64,000 nt of DNA from Cannabis sativa (taxonomy: Eukaryota; Streptophyta; Magnoliopsida; Rosales; Cannabaceae), in assembly GCF_029168945.1 (NCBI RefSeq), contig NC_083610.1, forward strand, positions 69,927,580 through 69,991,579. The letters run 5' to 3'. Positions 34,829-47,900 of this stretch are shown in pieces (within the stretch, counting starts at the first letter, position 1; the number at the start of each line of letters is the position of its first letter). Both the position numbers and the translations under genes were made by a program. The notes below the pieces were generated by a model. That model was not told the origin of the DNA, did not search any database, and worked only from the letters and a program-made list of their open reading frames with translations.

Positions 34829-35230
34829 ATGCTTGTATCAGTGTTTTTGGCTCTTTTTCTACCGTGCGCAGGGATGAGCGCAGTGTTTGTGGTTTATCTT
34901 TGTCTGTTATGGTACGCCACGATTCAACAGAATGAAGAAGCCGATCAGTTCCGGCTGCCGGTGAAGCCGGTTCCTAATCAAGGCTTATCAGCTTCGGAGC
35001 TTGAGAAGTTACCAAAAGTTAGCGTGAAAGAGCTGGTGATGGGTAGTGAGTGCGCTGTGTGCCTTGATGAAATCGAAGATGGGCAACCGGCTCGGCTTCT
35101 TCCCGGCTGCAACCATGGCTTTCACCTTCAGTGCGCCGATACATGGCTTTCTAAGCATTCAGTTTGTCCGATTTGTCGGGCCAAGCTCGACTCCCAATTT
35201 TTCAGTGACTCAGATCAAAATCCTTGTTAA
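34829..35230 (+). CDS. ATL-family RING-H2 E3 ubiquitin ligase, short ATL23-like type
   Basis: An intronless gene of 133 codons. Residues 1-30 form one hydrophobic membrane segment (LALFLPCAGMSAVFVVYLCLLW). A GL-containing motif at 52-66 (GLSASELEKLPKVSV) corresponds to the ATL GLD region. The RING-H2 finger spans Cys75-Cys116 with ligands C75, C78, C94, H96, H99, C102, C113 and C116. This is the spacing C-x2-C-x15-C-x-H-x2-H-x2-C-x10-C-x2-C typical of ATLs. Trp106 occupies the conserved E2-contact position. The product should be a membrane-anchored E3 ligase, by family knowledge often in the endomembrane system and in defence or development. The short length and N-terminus resemble ATL23-type members; the exact orthologue is an inference. 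The gene appears intact. Confidence 0.92.
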   Translation: MLVSVFLALFLPCAGMSAVFVVYLCLLWYATIQQNEEADQFRLPVKPVPNQGLSASELEKLPKVSVKELVMGSECAVCLDEIEDGQPARLLPGCNHGFHLQCADTWLSKHSVCPICRAKLDSQFFSDSDQNPC

Positions 35231-35581
35231 CTAATTGAATTAAATAATGGCGATCGTTTTCTCTACCTTCCCCCCCTTTTTTTTTTACTATTTTTGTTTT
35301 GGTATATTTTAATTTGTGTACAGTATATATATTATATTATATAAATATATCAACCTGATCTTTTGTTTGTTTCAATATCTGAACAAATCGAGTGTTAGTG
35401 CTTATATTTTCAATTATTTGTTTACTTTTATTGGTGATAAGATTTATGTATTAATTCTTCGCACTAATAATCTAATTAAGTTGCTTTATTTGAGATGATT
35501 ATTGAGATGGGATTTAGGTAAAAAGCATTGTTAACCTTTCAAAAGCTTTGATGAAGATAAACATGAGCCATGGAAAGCAAA
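35231..35581. other. Downstream region of the ATL gene
   Basis: AT-rich sequence, probably the 3' UTR and terminator of the RING-H2 gene, with a T-run at 35276-35287 and many AT-rich signals. No separate gene was seen. Confidence 0.4.
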
Positions 35582-35810
35582 TCAATCAATATTAGTGTAA
35601 TAAATTAAGTGACAAAAGAAGATACAATGATTGAGTTTCTTTTTATTTATTATTGTATTTGTTGTAGTTGGATGCGTTTGATGATCAATGGTGGTAGTAA
35701 CACTTTCATTAAAGGCATAATCTTGGACCAATGGAATCATGGCACGTAAGAGGTTGGGAGTGTTTTCCAAGCGTTTTAATGAAACAGAACCGACAGGTTG
35801 GCGTGCTTAG
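35582..35810 (-). pseudogene. Short coding-like ORF of unknown nature
   Basis: The minus strand is open from about 35809 to 35582 and reads through ARQPVGSVSLKRLENTPN and LLRAMIPLVQDYAFNESV before a low-complexity Thr-rich tail. A stop lies just upstream next to ctaag, so it could be a terminal exon or a gene remnant. No family was recognised and chance cannot be excluded. Confidence 0.22.
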
Positions 35811-37370
35811 TAAGCGTAGAGATTGACCATTTGGAGCCCACTAAAATGTGATATGAGATGGGGTCCTTTCGTTTCGCCCTATAGTGGTGCCACTATAATT
35901 AGAAATTAGAATACAAGCTGTTCAAGTAGCCCACAGGTAATTTTGAACTGTGTGCAAAATAGGGTTACTTTAGGTATTTCACATTTGTTTATTATAATTA
36001 ATTGGTTCGCTAATCCCACCTGAAAGTATCATAGACGAAATAGAATAGTCCAAACAAAAGAAAAAATGTAACTTTTTTAATGTTTTGGAGAGCAAAAGAG
36101 GAAGACGACTAAAATATGGAATCTGGTGCAAGTATTTCAGCATTTAAATGCCTTCCTTTTCTGCATTCCCATACAAATGTGTCAGGTTCTTCATGACTAC
36201 GCTTCACGAGGTTCCTACGTACATAGACTTTGGTAATTTGCCATCTGTATAGTGTTGTAATCAACGAATTAAAGAAAAGCAATTAACAAAAAAATAAAAA
36301 ATCTGAGATTTTTATTGGGAACCAAAGAAAGATCAGCATTTATTTTGGTAGGTCAAAATTCAAAATTATTCTTTAATTAATAAAGGAAGTGATTAAAAGA
36401 AAAACGTTACATGATTAAAACTGTGGTTTGTTTTTTCTCAACTTTAATTCAATTCCAATTGGGGTCATAGAAACCTAAGGATGAATTGGTGTGTTTTATT
36501 TAATTAAATCTAGGCAAAGTATTATGTGGAAGCTGTATTAAATGGTTTTTATTTTTGACACTAATTATTTAATGGTAAAAAGTAGGGACAATTTTGGAGG
36601 AGGAAAGCACGTCAGCTGAGGCCGCCAACAATCTTGGCAAATCATTTTCTTTGTTGTCAGAGACAGAGTAGTGCTGTGCTGTTGTGGTCAAAAAGCTTCT
36701 CACGTGCCTCGTTTAGTGGGCTGGCAGTAAAAATGAGAAAAGAGAATTGCTACAAAGTATATATCACTCTTCTACTCTTTTCGGTGTGATATTATTAGGA
36801 GTATAAGGTTTTATATAATTTAACATATTAATTTTTAAAAAATATTATTAATTAATTATAAAACGTCGAAAAATATTAAATAGAACTGGTTTCTAATAGC
36901 TAATTCATAAAAAATAAAGAAAATGTTTACTTCTCACGTGCCTAAGAGTAGAAGAAAAGGGAGGGATAAGTGAAATCTTTTATTTAGGATGCAGAGATTT
37001 TTTCAACAAAATATATATAATATCATATTTATTTTTTAAAAAAGTAATAAATAATTATGTTAGAAAAAATAAAATTATAGTTTTAGAAATTAATTTATAT
37101 TTTATTCTTTCAGTTCTCTTTCTAATACCAAATAATATAAAAGAGGAGTTATTTTCCTCTCCATTTTTAATACTCTTTATCTTTTTTTTATCTTTTTCTT
37201 CCATTCTACTTTTCATCACTCTAACCAAACATAACCTTATGTTTTCCCAGTATATACCTTCATCAAAACATAAAAAAAATAATAGTTTTCCAAATAAAAA
37301 TTGATCTCTCTGAAAACAAAAAATGAATGTTAGAAAAGAGTGTTCCTTAATTTTTTTTTTTCTTATTTTT
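35811..37370. other. Intergenic DNA, no gene seen
   Basis: AT-rich sequence between the ATL gene and the Copia chimera. No convincing ORF, RNA gene or paired element ends were found. Confidence 0.5.
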
Positions 37371-37376
37371 CAGTTA

Positions 37377-37600
37377 TGACTGTAGTGAATTTAGTCCTAT
37401 CTATAGTTAGTAGTTAGTGTCAGTTAAGTTAGTTAACTAACTGTCAACACCATGTGTATATGTTCAAGCCTATATCTATATGTAAGCAATTTTATGAAGG
37501 CTTAGAACTTAACTTTTGTAATAGTTTTAGATGCACATTCAATACAAGAAACACTTTTCTTTTTCTCTGTTTATTTTGTTTATTATCGAACGGATTTTGG
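37377..37600 (+). repeat. Probable 5' LTR of the first Copia element
   Basis: Just upstream of the gag start there is LTR-like sequence with cctatatctatatgtaagc and a downstream T-rich R/U5-like part ending near tttattatcgaacgg. No standard primer-binding site was identified, so the boundaries are estimates. Confidence 0.4.
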
Positions 37601-37718
37601 TGAAATTTGATCAAGCTCAAGTTATTCCCAAAAAAGTATCTGAGCTTTAAGGCTGACTTTGAATCCAAAGGTGAAGATTGTGATCATTAGCTATTTGAAG
37701 AATCGACCCTGGGAACAA

Positions 37719-40540
37719 TGAGGAATGCGAAGTTTGATCATGAGAAGTTCACAAGAAAGAACGACTTTGGTTTATGGAGGGTAAAGATGCAAGCTCTTCT
37801 GGCACATAATGGATTTCAAGTCGCAATAGAAAGTGAAAGGCAATATCGAAGGTAAGGCAGAGAAGGAGACATCCAAGTTGCTTGAAAAATCTCACAATGC
37901 CATCATTCTATGTCTTGGGGATAAGATCCTAAGAGAAGTATCCAAGGAAAAGAGTGCTGGGAGTTTATGGAAGAAACTCGAGCAATTTTACATGAAAAAG
38001 TCTATGGCAAACAGGTTGTTCTTGAAGTAAAAACTGTATGCCTCTAAATTATCACCTAAAAAAATGATTGAGGATCATCTTGATGACTTCAACAAGATCA
38101 TTCTTGATCTGGAGAACATTGAAGGACATATAGAAGGTGAAGACCATGCAATAATCCTTCTTAATTCTATGCCTACAGAAGGCTATGAACATTTCATAGA
38201 CACTATGATGTTTGGAACATTGGAAGAGGTTCACAGTGCCTTTATGTCTAAAGAACTTAAAAGAATGTTAGAGATTAAGGAAGAAAACTCAGGTGAGGGG
38301 CTGTATGTTCGAGGAAAATATGAACAGAAAGGGAAAATGATTAAGAAAGTGGAAAGAATGGGAAATCGAAGCAAAAGTGGAAATGCGACATCTGTCATTC
38401 AACTACACATCTGAAAGAGGGATTGTCCTAAGTTGGCACGATCTGGAAACAATAAAAGAAAATTAGGGAATGCAAATTTGGTTTCTGATGGATGTGATAG
38501 TGAGGGTTATGACAATGCTGGGGTGTTAGTCGTATCAAATGGTTACTCTAGACTCCACTGGGTGATTGATTCTAGATGTTCTTATCACATTTGTTCAAAT
38601 AAGGCTCAGTTTTGCAACTACACAAAGATTGAGGGTGGGACAGTGAAACTTAGGGATAATAGGCCCTACAAGGTGATAGGAATGGGATCAGTGAAATTGG
38701 AGTTGGTAAGAGGTGGTTTGATAGAACTTCAACAAGTGAGGCATGTTCCTGAGGTCAAGAGGAACCTCATTTTAGTAGAAATGGTGGACAAAGAAGGTTG
38801 TTTAGTTAAGGTAGAGAATAGTGTCATGAAGATTCTTAAGGAATCAATGATAGTAATGAAAGGTGCAATGATCAATGGGGTGTATGTGTTGCAAGGGAAC
38901 ACTGTAAAATATCAAGTTCTTGTAGCATCTAAGACCATGGTGAATTCAACAATGCTTTGGCACAGAAGGCTTGGACATGTGAATCTCAAAGGCTTGGAAA
39001 TCTTGAATAGACATGGGTTGCTTGGGAAAAATACAATGCATGATCAGGGCTTCTGTGAGCAGTGTGCTCTTGGAAAGGCAACAAGGGTAAAATTTGGAAC
39101 TGGAATTCACAACACCAAAGGAACTGTGGACTACATTACTCTAATCTTTGGAGGCCATCCATGACTATATCTCGAGGTAGAGCCAGGTATTTTATTTCTT
39201 TCATTGATGATTATTCTAGGCATGTTTGGGTTTACCTGCTTAAGAATAAAAATGAGGCATTTAATACCTTTAAAGAATGGAAGAAACTGATAGAGACATA
39301 AACAAGTAAGACAATTCAAAGGTTGAGAACATATAATAGTTTGGAATATTGTGCTGGTGTGTTTAAATATTATTGCAAACAAGTTGTTAATCTAACCACT
39401 TGACAGTTAAGAACATATCACAACAAAATGGCTTGGCAAAAATGATGAATAAGGAAAATCTTGAGAGAGTTAGGTGCATGTTAATTTACTTTGGTTTACT
39501 AAAGAATTTTTGGGGAGAAGCTGTTGCAATAACCTGGTACTTGATAAACGGATGCCTCTCATCAGCCATCAATTTCCAAATACCAATTGAGAAGTGGTTA
39601 GGACATCCTGCAAGGTATGATCACTTGAAAACCTTTGGATGCATTGCATATGCACACATTAGACAGGGAAAGCTAGAACCAAGAGCAGTCACATGTGTGT
39701 TCATTGGGTATCCAATTGGTGTAAAAGGCTACAGAATGTGGTGCATTAAGCCAGACAATCATCAAAGATACTATGTCAGTATAGATGTGATTTTTAAGGA
39801 AGATAAACTATACAAAAAATACACTCTTAACTCAACTAGGGACACTGCAAGAAGATGCAAATGGTGGAGTTCAATTTGAGGTGGAGACTCAGGAGGGTAA
39901 CCATTCAAAGGAAATAACTAAGGGTCCAACTACTGAGGCAGATGGTGAGGGAAGCTTAGGTGGTGAGATCAGTGAAGAATCAAGGGAAGTATCATATGAC
40001 AGAGAAGACCTTCATAATTATCAGCTTGCCAGGGATAGAGACAAGAGAGTCTCAAAGGTCCTAGAGAGACTAGGCCATGTTGATTTAATACACTATGCAC
40101 TGAATATCACATATTTCAACTATGATGAACCAAAGAAATATGCTAAAGCAATGAAAAATGGAATGGGATAATGATATGGATGAAGAGGTTGTATCATTGA
40201 AGAAAAATGGAACCTAGATTCTGGTGAGAAAATCTGCAGGAGTGAGAATTATAGGCAACAAATGGGTCTATAGGCACAAAGAAGGCATCCTAGGGGCAGA
40301 AAAAGCAAGGTTCAAGGATAGATTGGTGGTAAAGGGCTATCACAAAGGGAGGTACTATATTACACAAAAATATTCTCTCTTATGGTGGTGAAACACACCA
40401 CCATTAGAGTTCTGTTAGCAATGACAGCAATGGAAGACCTAAAATTGGAGCAGTTAGATGTTAAAACTGCATTTCTACATGGTGACTTGGATGAGGAAAT
40501 TTTCATGAAACAACCTGAAGGGTTTGAGGAAACAAGAAAG
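37719..40540 (+). pseudogene. Copia element A: gag, protease, integrase and partial RT, decayed
   Basis: Gag starts at ATG 37719 (MRNAKFDHEKFTRKNDFGLW) and breaks at about 37852. It continues at 37833-38030 and 38064-38414. The protease plus GAG-pre-integrase region is 38433-39164; the active-site motif reads VIDSRCSYH where DSG is expected, so the glycine is lost. The HRRLGH zinc-binding region and integrase core pieces follow (39062-39301 and 39400-39879), then a linker. An RT start at 40382-40540 carries LEQLDVKTAFLHGDLDEEIFMKQPEGF. The RT then stops abruptly at the junction with a different Copia element. Frameshifts and stops occur throughout. Confidence 0.82.
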
Positions 40541-42490
40541 GAGGACTATGATTCTAGTCAACTCCCTCCTACAACATCTCCTGATCTTATTTATTATTCC
40601 TCTCCCAACTACTTCACCAAGCAGTTCCTCTCACTCTGACACTGGCCATACATCTGATGTTCAATTGATTAAACCTATTGTTACTAATAACTTTACTACA
40701 GTTTTTATCCTAACAGATTTGATGTTCCATCTACACCAGCTTCTATGCCTACTGCATCATCTTTATTTACTCCAGTTCCCACTACCACTATGGTGTTGCC
40801 ATCTCAATCTGGTATGATACTCAAACAGTCTGTTAAAGCTCCTTTACCAACTCCTTCCATTGGTTCCACTTCTGTTGTTCCCGAGAAAGTTTATATCAAC
40901 TCTCATACTATAAAAACCAGATCCAAATCTGGTATTAGAAAGCCTAAAGTCCTTATGGCTTATATTACCCCAGCAATTGTCTCAACAACTCTCAAAGATC
41001 CTAAGTGGCTCAATGTTATGGATATTGAGTTCACTTCTCTTAAGAGGAACAACACATGGGTTTTGGTCAAGTTTCCACCCAACAGAAGTCCTATTGGTTG
41101 CAAATGGGTCTACAGGGTAAAAGAGAACCCAAATGGCTCTATAAGCAAATACAAAGCCATAATTGTTGCCAAAGGCTTTCACCAACAAGTTGGCTTTGAC
41201 TTTTATAAGACATTTAGTCTAGTAGCTAAGCCCATTACCATTTTAATTATTCTCACACTTACAGTAGCAAAAGGTTAGGTAATTAGTCAACTTGATGTGG
41301 ACAATGCTTTTTTCAACGAGGACCTACAAGAACAAATATATATGACTTAACCTCACGGGTTTGTTGATCCAAATTTTCCTAACCATGTCTGCAAGCTTAA
41401 CAAAGCTCTTTATGGGCTTAAATAAGCTCCTGGTTTGAGAAATTGTCATCAGCTCTCACTCATCTAGGTTTCTCATCTGCCAAAATAGATCACTCATTAT
41501 TAGTGAGAATATCTCCACAAAACTGTCTTTATGTCTTAGTTTATGTGGATGATATACTCATAACTGGCAACAATCAACTTGAAGTAGCATCTCTCATTTC
41601 TGCCCTAAGCACTTAGTTGCTCTCAAAGATTTAGGACATGCAAACTATTTTCTTGGTATTCAGGTTCTACCAAGCTCAGATGGGATTGTGCTCTCCCAAT
41701 AGAAGTATCTTGATCAGGACCTATTATACAAAGTTGAAATGCAAGATGTTAAGACTCAAAGCTCCCTTATGAATAGTGGTCTCAAGCTTCCTAACTCTAG
41801 CAGTGAACTTGTTCTTGATGCTTCATCTTATAGATCCATTGTTAGAGCTTTACAATATGCTACAATCACTAAGCTAGAGATTACTTTCAGAGTCAACAAA
41901 GTATGTCAATTTATGCATAATCTTCTCCAATCTCATCTTGTTATTTTCAAAAGGATTTTGAGATATCTTGTTGGAACTTTGGCTTGTGGCCTGCACATCA
42001 AAAGAGCTTCTCATTTAAACCTTGAAGCTTACTGTGATGCAGACTGGGCTGCTGACCCTGATGATAGAAGGTATACAACTGGTTACTGCATCTTTTGGGG
42101 TGGAAATCTCATAGTTTGGCACTCAAAGGAAACAAAGCACCATATCGAGGTCCTCTACTGAAGAAGAATTTCGAAGCTTAACTGTTGTAGTTTTTGAAAT
42201 CAGTTGGATTCAATCCTTGCTCACTGAACTGCATATGTCTCTAACCACACCTCCTCTCACCTGGTGTGATAATGTCAGTACCATCATGCTAGCTGCTAAT
42301 CATGTTCTTCACACACGGACCAAACACATTGAGAGTGACCTTTACTTTGTTAGAGACAAAGTTAGTCAAAAAGAAATTATGGTGCATCATGTTCCAGCTG
42401 ATCATCAGCTTGCTAACACGCTTATAAAGCCCATCTCCAACTCTAAATTTCTGTTTCTAAGGGACAAACTATGTGTGGTTTTCTCTACCA
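40541..42490 (+). pseudogene. Copia element B: RT and RNase H, decayed, fused to element A
   Basis: It begins inside a Ser/Thr/Pro-rich integrase-RT linker (40545-40740), then the RT (WLNVMDIEFTSLKRNNTWVLV, 41010; VYVDDILITGN near 41540), with stops such as TAG at 41276 and TAA at about 41348. The RNase H follows (41739-42161, LEAYCDADWAADPDDRRYTTG), and the C-terminal DNVSTIMLAANHVLHTRTKHIE block (42217-42480) ends before a polypurine tract. The RNase H Glu/Asp region is partly retained but the frame is broken at 42160. Confidence 0.82.
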
Positions 42491-42493
42491 CAC

Positions 42494-42509
42494 TAAGTTT
42501 GAGGGGGCT
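42494..42509 (+). promoter_or_regulatory. Polypurine tract of Copia element B
   Basis: The purine-rich run agtttgagggggct precedes the LTR start at 42510, which reads TATTAGTG (TG changed to TA). Confidence 0.7.
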
Positions 42510-42952
42510 TATTAGTGAAACTAATCTAGTTGAGTTGCCATTATTTAGAAGATGCAATGGGAGATATGGTCTTCCACCTCTCTCCTTCCTAGGTCTCTTG
42601 GGTGTATCATCTTGGTGTCCTTGTTGTGGTTGCATTCTTTTGACCTCATTTCTTCCTTTTTGTTCCTTTGTCTTATTGTCTGTGTCTTTGTGGTCTCCTT
42701 TTGATCTTTTGCTTCATCTTTACACTGTCACTCTCTTTTAAATTTTCATCTTTCCGTTATCTTTTTTTTGCCTTTCTTTTTGTCTTCTTTCTCCTTTTCC
42801 TTTTCATATGTGCCTTCTTTTACCCCACTTCTTGGCACCTCCTCTATTTGGTTTTGTGCTTTTTGTCTGGCCCTGTCTTTTGTTTCCCTCGCACAGTGTT
42901 GTTTTGTGCTTTGTTTTGTGTGTGCTGCGGGTTTAGTTGGTCTTGGTTTGGC

Positions 42953-44706
42953 CATGGAGTTGGTAAGAAATGATGAGGTGGTCGTTGGTAGGAATTTATC
43001 CATTGCTGATGCCACTATCGACTTAACTCCCTGTGCATCAACTGTCAATAACTTAACTACTCTGGGTCTCATTGGTAAAGTGTTTTCCCCTGTGCACGTG
43101 GATGAGAAATGCATTAATGACTTTGTGAAAAACATGTGGAAATGCCCTGCTCTTGTTATCCCGGTTCTAGTGTCCACCAACAACACCAACTGTTTTGAAC
43201 TTGTTTTTGAGAAGGTGGACGATAGGAACTGGGTTCTGAACCAAGGTCCTTGGAATATTAGAGGCTCCCTTCTGTTACTTAAATCTTGGGAACCGTTTGG
43301 GTCTAATGGCTTATCTTTTTCTCATACCCGCCTCCGGCTACAAATTCACAAGCTTCCTGTGGATTTTTTTTTTTGATTTAAATGGTAATAACTTGGGTGC
43401 TCTTGCGGGTAGTGTTATTGAAGTGGATCTGGACGAGGAGAAACCTGCTTCCTGGGTGAAATGGCTACGAGTTCTTGTCAAAATTTCCATGGAGAAGCCT
43501 CTTTTCTCTGGGTGTTTCATTAATATTGGCAATGGTGTGAAATCGTGGGTGAAGTTTAAATATGAAAAGATCAGAGCTTTCTGCTATTTCTGTGGTCGTC
43601 TTGGTCACCAGTGCTTGGGTTGCTCTCTTTTGGACCCCACTCTGTTACAGACGCCCAAGGACGTGCTTTCCCCCCTGTTCGGTCCATGGTTAAACATTGG
43701 CTCAAACTACTTAGACTGCTTTAATGGTAACTCTAGGAAACCCGTTTCCTTGGCTCGGGGTCTCTAGCGTGGTCCCTTGACTATATCGCCTCCTTCGACT
43801 GCGACTCTTTCTGACGGTGATGGTGCCAAGAATTGGGTGCCCTTGCAGGCCCGTGTTTCGAGAAGAGTTAAAACGATAGCTCGGGGTTCTCGTTTGTCAA
43901 CCCACAACGGTGCTGTAGTCGTTTGGGTCCCCAAAGCTCCAGTTGGCGTGAATGGAAATTGTTTGGCTAAATCTGGTAATGAGGCCGTGACTGGGTTTTC
44001 TGATGTTGGAAAGGTGGCTGACCCTCTACCTATTCTGGAGAATGGCATTGACAGGGATAAGGAAAAATGAGGGCTTTTATTGAAAAATTTTGAAAAAACT
44101 TTTGAAAGGTCCTATGGTGAGTTGGCGGTTAAGAAGGATGGTGTGAGATGTGGGGTCGGGGGGGGGGGGGGGATTAGTGGATTGCTTAACTGGGCCTGTG
44201 TGTATGGGATCATTAGATGGGCTCCCCTTGTGTGCCACGGGTGGGCCTGAGGAAATGTTGAAGGATGGAGCTTCTTCTATTGGGCCGAGGAGGAGTAATG
44301 TTGCTGGGCCATCACGGGGTGAGTCTCGTGGTGTTCCCCCTTGTGGGCCGGTGTGTAATGTTGATTTAAATGAGAAGATGCTTACTGGGGACCCGTGCCT
44401 CTCTGTTGTGGGGCAGGACCGATCGGATAATCTTGATGAAAGAAGATCTCTTTCCAAATTCTTTCATGCCCAAGAGTGTTATCTTCCGGAGCTGGCAGCA
44501 TTTGATACTCAGGGTCAAAATAAGAGAAAAGCTTGCTTTATTGATATAGGAGGACAACCCACTTCTGAAACCAATGTGAGAACTACCCTTGTTGAAAAGA
44601 GAAAAGTGGATGTTGACTCGCACTCGTTGGGTATCTTGCCTAATTTTGCTTTGAGAAGGGTGAAAAGGGTTGTCTGTGACTTCCCTCGCGGTGTTGGCCC
44701 GTGTTG
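42953..44706 (+). pseudogene. LINE ORF1 (DUF4283 and zf-CCHC_4), decayed
   Basis: The start is ATG 42953 (MELVRNDEVVVG). The DUF4283 region runs to about 43374 with NRNWVLNQGPWN-type sequence (seen as DDRNWVLNQGPWNIRGSLLLL). A T9 run with a stop at about 43373 then breaks the frame, and a second part (43376-43767) carries a zinc knuckle CYFCGRLGHQCLGC. A Gly/Pro-rich C-terminal part follows with a frame change near a G16 run (44158-44173). The role in active LINEs is RNA binding. Confidence 0.82.
44158..44173. repeat. Poly(G) run
   Basis: About 16 consecutive G residues inside LINE ORF1. Such a run is a likely site of slippage and of sequencing error. Confidence 0.85.
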
Positions 44707-44963
44707 AGTGATCGAGGAAGCTAGTAGGGAGTTAGGGGTTTCTTGTGATTCGGAGTAGCCTCTAACTTGTGATGATAGTAATGCTAAGTCGAATAGCAAA
44801 GCCTTGGCTAGTTATCACTGCAAGTTGACAAACCGATCTTGGCTGGCCAATCACGTGGAAGGCCAAGGCTCGATTGTTGGATATTGAGATCCCGAGAATT
44901 GAAGATGTGGGATCTACTGTGGGCACTCAGTTTGGTAATGTAGAACCCTCCTCCACACGAGAC

Positions 44964-47900
44964 ATGAGAGGCGTCGCTTGGAACTGTAGAGGGTTGGGGC
45001 AAACCTCTACAGTTCTGAAACTCAAAGCCAATAGTTCAGACATGCTAACCTGACTTCATCTTCATCTTCGAACTGAAAGTGGATGCTTCTAGTGCGGTAC
45101 GTTCCCTTAAAAATTTACACTTTTATATTAACATTGTTGTTCCTGTGTCTGGGTGTGCGGGAGGTCTTATCCTGGCTTGGAAGAACGATTTCACTTTTGA
45201 GCATGTGAGTATGTCTAAGAATTATATTTCTGGTATTGTGTACTCGGATTCTGAGCGCCACCCCTAGTTGTTGTCTTGCGTGTCTGGCTCCCCTTATTAT
45301 AATGAAAAGAAATATTTCTGGTCAATTTGATGAATTTAGGTCAAAGATTTGGCAGGCCTTGGTTAATCTTGGGGGACGTGAATTTTGTGTTAAAGGATTC
45401 TAAGAAGGTTTTCTCGCGAGGAAAGGATCAATTCATGCCTTTCATTTCCGACTTAATCAATAGATTCGAGCTTATTGACTTGCCAGTGAAGGGTGACCAC
45501 CTCACTTGGGATAACCACAAAGATGGCGCGAACCACATTAAATCGGCCCTGGATAAAGCTCTAGCGAATGAAGAGTGGCTTAGACTCTTCTTGAGGGTGG
45601 CGGTTAATTCCCTTCATACCTGTAATTCGGACCATCGTCCTCTATGCCTCAGTACTTTGAACCTGGATTCCAGACTGTATAGGTCTTTTCGTTTTGAGGC
45701 TTGGTGAACTAGAGACCCTCAAAGTTTGCTAATTATGGAGGATGCCTGGGGCTTTGTGTCTCATTTGTGGGCCCCGGCCAGAATCTTCAAGAAAGTGGGG
45801 GCCACCAGACTCGCCCTTAGTAAATGGCAAAGGGTCCAATTCAGTAAAGTGGATACTTGTATTGCTAATTTGGAATTCCATCTGAAGGATATCCAAAAGT
45901 TACCTACGGGTTCAAGGGTCTGGGCCGAGGAAGTTGAGACTACGAAGACTCTTAATGAGCCCCTTAGGCAGAGAGCCCTCTACTGGCAGCAGAGATCTCG
46001 TATATCTTGGAATAAAGAGGGGGATAAATGCTCAAAATTTTTCTTCACCACTGCCACCATCAGGAATAGACGAAATGTAGTGGAGAATATCTTGAACAAA
46101 GATGGGGTGTGGATTAGTAATAGAAGAGACATTAGAAAGGAATTCTCCAATTTCTTGGGGGTATTTTCACCAGCACTGTTAAGGGCCCGTTAGAGCGGCT
46201 GGACGACCTGATTGTTAAGTGAGCAAAGCAACCTATTGTTAATCCCTGACCATGAGGAGGTTCGGTGAACGCTCTTCTCCATGGGGAGCTTGAAGGCCCA
46301 AGGGCCCGATGGCATGTCTGCTCTTTTCTATAAGCACTATTGGAGCTCGGTGGGGGAGGATTTCAGTGATGTAGTGCACGATTTTTTTCTCTCTACTACT
46401 ATGCATAAGGGCATTAATGCGACTAATATAATTCTCATTCCTAAGGTGGCTAATCCGAAGAAAGTAACTCAGTTCAAGCCAATTTCTCTTTGTATTGTGA
46501 TTTACAAGGTATTCTCTAAGATTATTGTGAACATGATTAGACCAATTCTCCCTAGACTAATCTGCCCTACCCAGGCGACTTTTGTTCCGGTGAGGAGTAT
46601 CAATGATAATAATGTGTTGGTCCAGGAAATCATTCACTCATTTAAGCTTAAAAAAGGAAAAGAGGGCTTGTTTGCAATTAAAATTGACCTGGTGAAAGCC
46701 TATGATAAGCTCAGCTGGGCTTTCATTGATCATGTTGTAAGTAGCTTTAAAGTGCCAAACAAGTTCTGCAACTGGGTGCATCAGTGCATTTTGACTACGA
46801 CCTTTAACATTCATCTGAATGGGGGGAAAGTGTGTAGTTTTGCCCCTGAATGTGGGTTAAGACAAGGGGATCCCCTATCTCCGTATCTGTTTATCTGGGC
46901 TGCTGATATTCTATCCTGTATTCTAGAGAGAGCAATTGAATCAGAGGCCATAAGGGGGATAAAGTTGAGTAGAAATGGTCCGCGACTTTCCCATCTCTTC
47001 TTTGCTAATGATCTTATTCTTGTGGGTAGGGCAACCATCAATGAGGCCAAGGGTTACTTGCAGTGCCTAGAGAAGTTCTGTGAGTGGTCCGGACAACGTG
47101 TTAATAAGCTTAAGACCTCCATTTTCTTTAGTAAGAAGACTAGTGAGGGTATGAGAAGAGGGATCATGCAGGAGCTTGGTCTCAATATGGTTGCAACCAA
47201 CATCAATTACCTGGGCCTTATGTTGTTTAGATCCAAGCAAAAAAATGCTGACTTCAATTTTATTATTGAGAACCTTGCCTCGAAGCTTCATGGGTGGAAG
47301 TTGAAAACCCAGTCTAAGGCCGAACGTGCTACTTTAATCAAGGCAGTTGGACTGGCTTTGGCTCTTTACACGATGCAAACCACCATGCTATCCAAAAAGC
47401 TGGCCTCAAGAATTGATGGTATGATTAGGGATTTTTGGTGGGGCTGTGAACAGGGTAATCGTGGTATGTGTTTGAAGGCTTGGGACTGGTTATGTCATCT
47501 AAAGTTGATGGGGGCCTCAGGTTTCGTAAGACTCTAGAGATGAACCAGGCGTTGTTAACAAAGTGGGGTTGGGCTCTACTTAATGATGAGCAATCTCTGT
47601 GTTGTAGAGTGTTGAAAGCCAAATATCTAAAAGAGAAGCCTTTCTTGGAGGGCTCTTATAAGGGTTCTGATTCTTGGTTTTGGAAGAACGTGGTGAAATC
47701 CAAAGGCATCTTGTTGAAAGGTGCATGCAAATTTATCGCGAATGGAAAGGATACAAATGTCTGGACGGAGCCTTGGGTGCTATAAAACAAGGATTTCCTT
47801 GCGAAACCCATTACTTCGACACCTATGAATGTAATTAAGGTTGCCGATCTGCTTAAGGATGATGGGGATTGGGATATTCCCAAGCTCCAGACTCTTTTTG

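Noticed and set aside
42668..42973. Hydrophobic Phe/Leu/Cys-rich ORF upstream of LINE ORF1
   Set aside because: It is a pyrimidine-rich LINE leader read in one frame, with no conserved domain.
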